Source of the DNA: Desulfuromonadales bacterium | GTDB taxonomy: Bacteria; Desulfobacterota; Desulfuromonadia; Geobacterales; Pseudopelobacteraceae | Direction of reading: 5' to 3' | Length of the DNA: 5,776 nt | Assembly (NCBI GenBank): GCA_015688915.1 | Contig: JAATGX010000008.1 | Span: 1 to 5,776, forward strand | Shown: positions 1 through 5,282 of the stretch, in pieces | Layout of the letters: each line of letters opens with the position of its first letter | Numbering within the stretch: position 1 is the stretch's first letter | The notes under the pieces: generated by a model | Databases searched by the model: none | Told to the model about the DNA's origin: nothing | The model's input: only the letters and a program-made list of their open reading frames with translations | Position numbers and translations under genes: made by a program

Positions 1-38
1 TAGAGGATCTTCAGCGGCAGCTTAGTGTCCATGGGCAT
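1..38 (-). CDS. Response regulator, N-terminal fragment cut by the window edge (probable)
   Basis: On the minus strand, an ATG at 38-36 opens a frame reading MPMDTKLPLKILY and still open at base 1 (the last codon is TA plus one unseen base, read as Tyr). A short charged lead followed by 'LKILY' is how many receiver domains begin, as in KILYVEDD or KILLVDD, where the next residues form the acidic pocket. The start lies inside the 3' end of the kinase gene in another frame and overlaps it by 17 bases. A GGAGGT sequence sits just upstream. A second in-frame ATG (32-30) is possible but lies further from that site. Kinase-regulator overlap of this kind is typical of translational coupling in two-component pairs. 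Only 12-13 residues are visible, so the family call is inference. The phosphoacceptor Asp and any output domain lie outside the window. Confidence 0.6.
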   Translation of the reverse strand, partial: MPMDTKLPLKIL

Positions 39-2340
39 GTTCACCTCCGAACCCGTTCCTGGCCAGTTCCACCCTGAAAACCGTGCCGCCCGGGTCGCTC
101 GTGTAGCTCAGGCGCCCCCCCATGCTCTCCTCGACGATCAGCCGCGACATGTACAGCCCGATACCTGTGCCCTTGCCCGCCGATTTGCTGGTGAAATAGG
201 GCTCAAACACCTTGTCGCCGTACTCGTCCGGTATGCCGCAGCCATTGTCCCGGACCTGGATCACGACGTTATCCTCTTCGGCGGCAACGGAGAGGACGAC
301 CCGTCCGCCGGCAGCGGCTCCATCATTGCCATGAATGCCGTGAAGGTTTTTCTCCACAATGGAATCCAGTGAGTTGCTGACGAGGTTGAGTATGGATTGC
401 TTGAACTCGTTTTGATATCCCTGGATCTCCAGCGGGTCCCCGGACGAATTATCGACAATTTCAAGCCGCACGCCGGATTCGGCGAATTGGGGGGCTACGA
501 GCAAAGCTACTTCGCGGATCTTTTTCCTGATGTCGAATCGCTCGATGACCTTTTCCGGGCTGAAGAAATTCCTGAAACCCTCGATGGTGTCGGACATGTA
601 ATAGAGCTGCATCTGTGCATCCGCCTCGGCGCTCTCAAGGAATGCGTTGTCCATGCACTTGTCCTCCCACGCCATCCGTATGCCCTGAACGATCGCGCCG
701 AGCGTGGCCAGCGGTTGCCACCACTGATGGGCGATCGCCCCGATCATCTCCCCTATGGCCGCCAACCGGGCATGGCGGGCCAGCAACCGCTCATGCCCGA
801 GACGCCGCCCGATCTCCACTTCCACCTGCTTTGCCAGGTTTTCGTTCAGTTCCTGGAGCTTCTGTTCCACCTTCTTCCGCTCGGTCATGTCATAGGCGGT
901 GCTGCGGCTGAGGAGAAAGGAACCGTCCGTATCGTTCATGGCGGTCGCATTGATGAGCGTCGGGATGATCGTTCCGTCCCGGCGTACCAGATCGAACTCC
1001 AGGTCCCGTGACCAACCGCGTTCCTTGAGGATGGGAAAGCTCTTTTCGAACACCTTCAGGCTCTCCGGCGTAAGGATGTCCGTAAATACAAGCTTGCCAA
1101 CCACTTCGTCCCGTGCATACCCGAGCCAGCGAAGCTCGGTATCGTTCATGCGTACGATCAGGCCATCCCGGTCCAGCGAATGGTAGCCGCAGGGCGCGTT
1201 GTTGTACAGGTCGTCCAGCTCTTGCTGATTTTTACGGAGCGCCTGCTCTCTTTCGGCAAGTTGCCGGGCCATGTTGTCGAATGCCCGGGCCAACTCCCCC
1301 AGTTCACCGCCGGCAACGAAATCGGAGGCCCTGACCTGAAGGTCTCCCTTTGCCAGACGGTGCGAAGCTTCCTGTAGTTTGTGGATTTGCCGTATTGAAC
1401 AGGTATTCCCGATCAGTATGGCGATAGCGATGGAGACCAGCAGAAAGGGCGACAGAATGGCTATATTGTGGAGTTCGGCCCATCTCGCCTTTTCCAGGAC
1501 CCCTTCGAGCGGAACACTGGCGCGGATGTACAGGTAGGGTGATGATTCGCCCGGCAGGCGCAAGGTGCGGTAGGCGACGATCCGTTTATCGCCGGTCACC
1601 TCCAGGTCAATGAAGGCGTCCCGGTCCGGTCCGCTCGCCATGCGTCTGAACAGATCCCCCTTGAGCTTGTTTCCGATATATTTCTCGAGATTGAGGTTCC
1701 GGTAGACGATGATTCCGTTGCGGTCGATGATGCTGAAGGCTGAGCCATTGGGCAGATCGGCCTGGTTCAGCAGGGTCGTATACACGTTGAAATCGATGTT
1801 GCCGGCAATGACGCCGCTGATGTTACCGTTTGCGGTGATCAGGGGATAAGCGAAACCGATGGTGGGTTTGGCCGAGAGCGCGCCGACCACGTATTCGCCC
1901 GACGACAGATGGCGGGTGGCGATGGCATTGCGAAAGGCGCGCTTCTCCTTCAGGGAAAACGGTTTCGTCATGGGCAGACCGGAAGCCCAGACAGCGCCGC
2001 CGGGATCGGTCACGACGATATTCCCGAAATGGGGGCTCTTCCTGAGGATGTCACCCAGCAGCACATTGGCGGCGGGGGCGTCATGTCTTTTGATATCCGG
2101 GATCTGGGCCAATGCGGTCAGGAGTTGCTCCACGTCGCCGCTCAGATTGTACTGCTCGGTGGCTATGCCATTGACCAGCCTCCTTGCCTCCCAGAAGCCT
2201 CTGCGGATGGAATCCTCGCGTTGGGCCACGCCTGAATGGATGATCAGCGCCATGGACGGCAAGGCGAGCAGACATGCCAGCAGGATCAGGTGCGTCCGTA
2301 ACGACAGGGAGAGAAAAAAGGCAGACAGCTTCCTTATCAC
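22..2340 (-). CDS. Membrane-bound sensor histidine kinase (dCache-HAMP-PAS-HisKA-HATPase_c)
   Basis: This 772-residue protein should sense an extracytoplasmic signal, autophosphorylate on His and pass the phosphate to a response regulator. Domains in order: membrane helix ~15-37; periplasmic double-Cache sensor ~40-288, with the paired strands 'NIVVTDPGGAVWAS' and 'SIIDRNGIIVYRN'; membrane helix ~292-312; HAMP ~313-362; PAS ~374-488, ending in the usual 'DMTERK'; a charged coiled-coil linker ~488-520; H-box with phosphoacceptor His538; and a complete ATPase domain with N-box Asn652/Asn656, G1 DNGCGI (698-703), F-box FEPYFTSK (712-719) and G2 GKGTGIGL (722-729). The H-box reads IAHQWWQPL; the familiar form is HQWRQPL, so Trp541 replaces an Arg. 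The start is GTG with AAGGGA eight bases upstream, and an in-frame stop lies just before it. The gene begins 41 bp after the dehydrogenase and overlaps a probable response regulator at its end. There is no fused receiver domain. The ligand cannot be read from the sequence. Confidence 0.95.
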   Translation of the reverse strand: MIRKLSAFFLSLSLRTHLILLACLLALPSMALIIHSGVAQREDSIRRGFWEARRLVNGIATEQYNLSGDVEQLLTALAQIPDIKRHDAPAANVLLGDILRKSPHFGNIVVTDPGGAVWASGLPMTKPFSLKEKRAFRNAIATRHLSSGEYVVGALSAKPTIGFAYPLITANGNISGVIAGNIDFNVYTTLLNQADLPNGSAFSIIDRNGIIVYRNLNLEKYIGNKLKGDLFRRMASGPDRDAFIDLEVTGDKRIVAYRTLRLPGESSPYLYIRASVPLEGVLEKARWAELHNIAILSPFLLVSIAIAILIGNTCSIRQIHKLQEASHRLAKGDLQVRASDFVAGGELGELARAFDNMARQLAEREQALRKNQQELDDLYNNAPCGYHSLDRDGLIVRMNDTELRWLGYARDEVVGKLVFTDILTPESLKVFEKSFPILKERGWSRDLEFDLVRRDGTIIPTLINATAMNDTDGSFLLSRSTAYDMTERKKVEQKLQELNENLAKQVEVEIGRRLGHERLLARHARLAAIGEMIGAIAHQWWQPLATLGAIVQGIRMAWEDKCMDNAFLESAEADAQMQLYYMSDTIEGFRNFFSPEKVIERFDIRKKIREVALLVAPQFAESGVRLEIVDNSSGDPLEIQGYQNEFKQSILNLVSNSLDSIVEKNLHGIHGNDGAAAGGRVVLSVAAEEDNVVIQVRDNGCGIPDEYGDKVFEPYFTSKSAGKGTGIGLYMSRLIVEESMGGRLSYTSDPGGTVFRVELARNGFGGEHAHGH
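43..48 (-). promoter_or_regulatory. Ribosome binding site for the overlapping response-regulator gene
   Basis: The minus strand reads GGAGGT here. GGAGG is followed by five bases (TGAAC) and then the ATG at 38-36. It is a near-perfect Shine-Dalgarno sequence embedded in the kinase's Gly-Gly codons near its C-terminus. It favours the ATG at 38 over the second in-frame ATG at 32, which would be 11 bases away. Ribosomes finishing the kinase would terminate 14 bases past this start, which suits translational coupling. Confidence 0.6.
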
Positions 2341-2381
2341 GGTCGGTGTCCCTTATGCCCCTTGATTGCCGGCACGGGGCG

Positions 2382-3362
2382 CTACAGATACTGGCGGTTT
2401 ACCACGTTTACGGGCGCACCGGCCAGAAACGATGCCACATTGCCCGCAACGATCGCCATCAACCGTTGCCGCGCCGCCAGGGAAGCCCATGCCAGGTGGG
2501 GGGTGAAGACGCAGTTGGGGGCGCCCAACAGGGGATTGTCGGGAAGCATCGGCTCGTGGGCGACCACATCCAGCCCCGCACCGGCGATCTGTCCGGAGCG
2601 AAGCGCCTGCGCCAGGTCGGCTTCGTTCACCAAGCCTCCCCGCGCCACATTGATCAGAAAGGCGGACGGTTTCATGGCCGCAAGCAGGGATGCATTCACT
2701 AAGCCGGTGTTCTCGGGGGTCTGGGGACAGTTGAGCGTTACCACATCGGCGGTCGCGAACAGTTCGTCCGACGGGACGAAACGGACCGGCACCGGCCCGG
2801 GGTCGTGCGGGATACGCGGCGTGCAGGCGATCACCCGCATCCCGAACGCCGCACCGACCTTGGCCACGGCCCGGCCTATGGTGCCGTACCCGACAATCCC
2901 CAGACAGAGGCCATCCAATTCGACGATCGAACCCTTCCAAAAGGAATGATCGGGACAGCGGCACCATTCCCCTGCTTTGACCGCGGTATCGTGTCTGCCG
3001 ACCCCGGTGGCCAGTTCCAGCAACAAGGCGAAGGTGGTCTGGACGACCGATTCGGTGGAATAGGCCGGGACATTGGAGACCGGAATCCCCCGCTTGCCGG
3101 CCGCCGCCACGTCCACGTTGTTGTAGCCCGTTGCCAGCAGCGAGATATACTTGAGTTTCGGCAGCGCCTCCAGGGTTGCCGCATCCAGCTTGACCTTGCT
3201 GGTCAGCAGTATGTCCGCATCCCGGGAGCGCTCTATTGTAAGCTCCGGGGGGGTTCGGTCATGGATGACGCACTTCCCCAGGGCCTCCACGCCATCCCAG
3301 GGATTGTCGCCGGGGTTGATGGTATACCCGTCCAGAATGACAATGGTGGCCGTATCACTCAT
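2382..3362 (-). CDS. D-isomer-specific 2-hydroxyacid dehydrogenase (glycerate dehydrogenase/hydroxypyruvate reductase type)
   Basis: This cytoplasmic 326-residue enzyme should interconvert a 2-keto acid and its D-2-hydroxy acid with NAD(P)H. Length and sequence fit the glycerate dehydrogenase (hprA-like) branch, with its opening 'LDGYTINPGD' and 'DRTPPE' (35-40). The substrate (hydroxypyruvate, glyoxylate or another) is inferred. Visible parts: split substrate-binding domain ~1-100 and ~290-326; Rossmann motif GYGTIG (158-163); catalytic Arg241 in 'NVARGGLVNE', Glu270 in 'DVVAHEP' and His289 in 'FTPHLAW', a complete triad. Thr181 sits at the end of the second strand, where NAD-dependent relatives usually carry Asp (AYDP there, ACTP here), so NADP use is possible. 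The ATG start has AAGGAGA eight bases upstream. It is the first gene of a minus-strand unit led by a sigma-70-type promoter, with the sensor kinase 41 bp downstream. Confidence 0.93.
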   Translation of the reverse strand: MSDTATIVILDGYTINPGDNPWDGVEALGKCVIHDRTPPELTIERSRDADILLTSKVKLDAATLEALPKLKYISLLATGYNNVDVAAAGKRGIPVSNVPAYSTESVVQTTFALLLELATGVGRHDTAVKAGEWCRCPDHSFWKGSIVELDGLCLGIVGYGTIGRAVAKVGAAFGMRVIACTPRIPHDPGPVPVRFVPSDELFATADVVTLNCPQTPENTGLVNASLLAAMKPSAFLINVARGGLVNEADLAQALRSGQIAGAGLDVVAHEPMLPDNPLLGAPNCVFTPHLAWASLAARQRLMAIVAGNVASFLAGAPVNVVNRQYL

Positions 3363-3370
3363 GTGGATCC

Positions 3371-3377
3371 TCTCCTT
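3371..3377 (-). promoter_or_regulatory. Strong ribosome binding site of the dehydrogenase gene
   Basis: The minus strand reads AAGGAGA, followed by eight bases and the ATG at 3362-3360. This is a near-consensus Shine-Dalgarno sequence at good spacing and fixes the start. It is stronger than the sites in front of the kinase and PilZ genes, which suggests the dehydrogenase is translated more efficiently. Confidence 0.75.
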
Positions 3378-3410
3378 TTTGCCCGTTGTCGGTCCCGTAT
3401 CCGCAAAAAC

Positions 3411-3439
3411 AAGGTAACAGCCGGCCGGCTTGCTGTCAA
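3411..3439 (-). promoter_or_regulatory. Sigma-70-type promoter for the dehydrogenase-kinase-regulator unit
   Basis: On the minus strand a perfect -35 hexamer TTGACA (3439-3434) is followed by a 17-base spacer (3433-3417) and TACCTT (3416-3411). The latter keeps the most conserved -10 positions (TA at the start, T at the end). Transcription would start near 3404, giving a leader of about 40 bases before the ATG at 3362. The ideal -35 box and spacing make this the best promoter in the window. The -10 box is mediocre, and an activator or repressor could act through the palindrome in the spacer. Confidence 0.6.
3419..3430. repeat. Perfect 12-bp palindrome in the promoter spacer (possible operator)
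   Basis: AGCCGGCCGGCT is its own reverse complement and lies wholly between the -35 and -10 boxes of the dehydrogenase promoter. Overlapping it is a second inverted pair, ACAGC (3417-3421) and GCTGT (3432-3436). A dyad here would block RNA polymerase if bound by a dimeric repressor. GC-rich palindromes of this length can also arise by chance in a GC-rich genome, and no regulator is identified. Confidence 0.35.
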
Positions 3440-3516
3440 CGATCGAGACCTGCTTCCCTTTTGCTCTATGCCGTGCCGCATCGTGGCCGAGGTTCCTTCG
3501 ATATTCTTACCAAGGA

Positions 3517-3533
3517 CTGGCGTTTCATGTGCC
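3517..3533 (+). promoter_or_regulatory. Weak sigma-54-like (-24/-12) site upstream of the PilZ gene
   Basis: CTGGCGTTTCATGTGCC has the GG (3519-3520), ten bases, then GC (3531-3532) required by sigma-54 polymerase, and it keeps TGGC at -24. The rest departs from the consensus TGGCAC-N5-TTGC. It faces the PilZ gene and would give a leader of about 60 bases. An imperfect inverted pair TCCTT/AAGGA (3494-3498, 3512-3516) lies just upstream. I saw no convincing sigma-70 promoter on this strand, which is the main reason to keep this weak candidate. Confidence 0.25.
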
Positions 3534-3603
3534 GTTGATGTACTATCCGTGCTCAAGCCATTTCCATGGTCACACCTGAATCACGAGGCGTAGTAAAGAC
3601 CAC

Positions 3604-4395
3604 ATGACCTCCCACCAGACTGATTACAGCCGGTATTTTGCTCTCAGACAGAAGGTAGTTCTGATCAACATGTCGGAAGAGCGCGACAAGGCGCACTTCG
3701 AGTCCCTCAGCGGCTATGTCGTTGCCCGTCACGCCGACATAATTGAGTTGCATATCCCCTATCCTGTCGATTATGACCACTTTGGCACTGCCACGGGAAG
3801 GACCAGTTACAAACTCACCAGCGAATCCCTGGGTAACGGCATCCAGGTAATGACGGATCTCATCAAGGTCCTGGCCGGCAATATCTTTCAACTTCAACTG
3901 CGCGGCAACCTGGAATTGTTCCAACGCCGCGCCGCGCCCCGGGTCGACACCACCGTCAAGCTTTTCAACCTGCGGCGGGATTTGTCGCTCAGCTTCCTGC
4001 GCAAGGAATGGAAGCGCATCGTGGCGTATATGAAATCAAAGGGGCTCCCTCCCGCCATCACATTGAACGATACCCCCGTCAACCTGAGTATCGGGGGCAT
4101 CCGCATCTCAATCGAGACAGCCGCCAATCCCTCGCCTCTTTCCATATTCTTTATTGATGTGGAAGACAGTCTCCCACCGGTCTGCACACTGGCGGAAACG
4201 GTCTGGAGCAAACAGGAGCATGACGAACTGGTCTGCGGGCATAGATTCATTCAAATCCTGAAATCCGATCAGGAACGAATCGGCCGGTATGTCCAGGCAA
4301 TCCAGAAAAAGTCGGGGGTTGCCATACCAGCCGCCAAAACCAATTGGGAACTCCTCGATCGCATGACGTTCGACGTTCAGGAACCGAAACGATAA
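3604..4395 (+). CDS. PilZ-domain c-di-GMP receptor with an apparent insertion in the PilZ barrel
   Basis: This 263-residue soluble protein has no signal peptide or membrane helix. The N-terminal ~100 residues (KVVLINMSEERDK..., then SYKLTSESLG) resemble the beta-rich domain preceding PilZ in YcgR-like proteins; that is a weak, fold-level impression. The PilZ domain runs from ~105 to ~220. It carries both c-di-GMP motifs: RxxxR as R109-AAP-R113, preceded by Arg108, and NxSxxG as NLSIGG (160-165). These residues bind the nucleotide in known PilZ proteins, so ligand binding is likely. The two motifs are 47 residues apart, wider than usual, and the extra segment (~123-155) includes a basic stretch 'FLRKEWKRIVAYMKSKG'. 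The ATG start at 3604 has only a distant GAGG (3585-3588) before it. An in-frame stop at 3577 leaves no better upstream start, and residue 23 (Met) is too far into the first domain. The partner or output (flagellar brake, polysaccharide, other) is unknown. Confidence 0.88.
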   Translation: MTSHQTDYSRYFALRQKVVLINMSEERDKAHFESLSGYVVARHADIIELHIPYPVDYDHFGTATGRTSYKLTSESLGNGIQVMTDLIKVLAGNIFQLQLRGNLELFQRRAAPRVDTTVKLFNLRRDLSLSFLRKEWKRIVAYMKSKGLPPAITLNDTPVNLSIGGIRISIETAANPSPLSIFFIDVEDSLPPVCTLAETVWSKQEHDELVCGHRFIQILKSDQERIGRYVQAIQKKSGVAIPAAKTNWELLDRMTFDVQEPKR

Positions 4396-4526
4396 TACCG
4401 GAAGTATCGAGGCGCTACGGCAGGATTGTTGTGAGGGGGGAATAACGTGAAAACAACGGCTGGAGCACCATGAGAGTGGCGACACTGCGCTCAACCGCTT
4501 CCGGACACCGCTGTCGGGCAGTTATC

Positions 4527-5228
4527 TCAGCTTTCGAGATATGAATCAAAGCACTTCCCGTAGTCTCTCATAATGGTTCGAATGGCAAACGGTATGGCAT
4601 TGGCAAAACAATCGAGTATGATAATGACATTCACACCAACGTCATTCCTGGATGCTGAGCGTATCCGCTTGGCAAAGTACTGATTCACACCCCTGACCCT
4701 GTCGTAGATCGCCTCTAATCCATCAAGGGACCAGTCTGGTTGCTTGCCGTCTTTCTGGCGGAGATATTGGGCAAACAGATACATGGAAATCATCCGGAAC
4801 TCGGTTTCCTCCAGTGTGGCAAAGGGGAGATGGTGACGCACCATCGGCCGCAGGGGAGCCAGAACCGGGCAGCCTCCCGTCGCCATGATGATCCCCACCA
4901 GGGAGCTGAGGCCATCCTGAAGAGAGGTTTCCTTGAGGTAGTGACGCCTGCTGTCGATAACCTCCACCGTTACATCATCGTAGGAATTATGTTCGTGGAA
5001 AATCTCGACGACCCTGCTCAAGTGTACTGCTATCGGGCAGTACGGGTTGACGGCGGGATCAAGCGGACAACCTTTGCAGGTATGCATGTCCAGGTTCGCC
5101 CACACGGGGGGTGCGTGGGTGCCCGCGGGGATGAGGGCAAGGGTGGTTTCATCGAGCTGGAGAAGTATTTCTCTTGTTTCGCCGTCACAAAAGCGAAAGA
5201 TGTACTGGATAATTAACGGAGGCGACAC
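4527..5228 (-). CDS. Conserved Cys-rich protein of unknown function (DUF6901-like)
   Basis: This 233-residue protein has no signal peptide or clear membrane helix, so it is probably cytoplasmic. From memory it resembles the DUF6901 family, whose members share an opening 'YIFRF.DG', a Cys-rich CPLDP block, and a central 'TSLQ.GLSSL.G..MAT.GCP' followed by 'R.HLPFAT.EET..R..SMYL.AQY'. All of these are visible here. Conserved polar residues include His49, Cys51, Cys54 (CKGCPLDP), Cys64 (YCP) and Cys120 (GGCP), which could form a metal site; that is inference. The C-terminal half is helical. The start is GTG (5228-5226) with AGGGGAG (5234-5240) five bases upstream. The gene follows the HD-GYP gene by 54 bp on the same strand, and the two are probably cotranscribed. 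It converges on the PilZ gene. No biochemical function is known to me. Confidence 0.85.
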   Translation of the reverse strand: MSPPLIIQYIFRFCDGETREILLQLDETTLALIPAGTHAPPVWANLDMHTCKGCPLDPAVNPYCPIAVHLSRVVEIFHEHNSYDDVTVEVIDSRRHYLKETSLQDGLSSLVGIIMATGGCPVLAPLRPMVRHHLPFATLEETEFRMISMYLFAQYLRQKDGKQPDWSLDGLEAIYDRVRGVNQYFAKRIRSASRNDVGVNVIIILDCFANAIPFAIRTIMRDYGKCFDSYLES

Positions 5229-5233
5229 GGCTG

Positions 5234-5240
5234 CTCCCCT
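5234..5240 (-). promoter_or_regulatory. Ribosome binding site fixing the GTG start of the Cys-rich gene
   Basis: The minus strand reads AGGGGAG, five bases before the GTG at 5228-5226. The next in-frame Met is far inside the conserved region, so this site decides the start. A small inverted pair TGAAG/CTTCA lies just upstream (5246-5261), but it has no T-run and is not a terminator. Confidence 0.55.
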
Positions 5241-5282
5241 GTGCCCTGAAGAGAAGGCTTCATTGAAAATTCGGCATCGGCA

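Noticed and set aside
397..1011. 204-codon plus-strand frame opposite the kinase gene
   Set aside because: It is antisense to the kinase PAS, H-box and ATPase region, where the minus-strand reading shows all catalytic motifs. No family resemblance.
2341..2381. GCCCC/GGGGC inverted pair in the 41-bp gap between dehydrogenase and kinase as a terminator
   Set aside because: Five base pairs with a 14-base loop and no T-run; more likely the genes are cotranscribed through it.
2805..3593. Long plus-strand open frame (262 codons) opposite the dehydrogenase, running into the intergenic region
   Set aside because: It lies antisense to an enzyme with a complete catalytic triad, its translation has no recognisable domain and is rich in Gly/Arg/Gln, and it has no good ribosome site. 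It is a GC-driven shadow.
3553..4250. Minus-strand frames opposite the PilZ gene (two, of 123 and 118 codons)
   Set aside because: They overlap a plus-strand gene with both PilZ motifs, are low-complexity Ser/Arg or mirror-like in composition, and lack ribosome sites.
4390..4409. Inverted pair CGATA/TATCG around the PilZ stop codon as a terminator
   Set aside because: Only five base pairs with a ten-base loop and no T-run after it, so it is not a convincing intrinsic terminator.
4398..4504. CCGGAAG (4398-4404) and CTTCCGG (4498-4504) as a long-range stem across the convergent gap
   Set aside because: A 7-base match separated by about 90 bases is likely by chance in a gap this size, and nothing else supports it.
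4501..4517. Hairpin GACA-CCGC-TGTC near the 3' end of the Cys-rich gene
   Set aside because: The stem is four pairs plus two across a bulge, and neither strand has a T-run following it.
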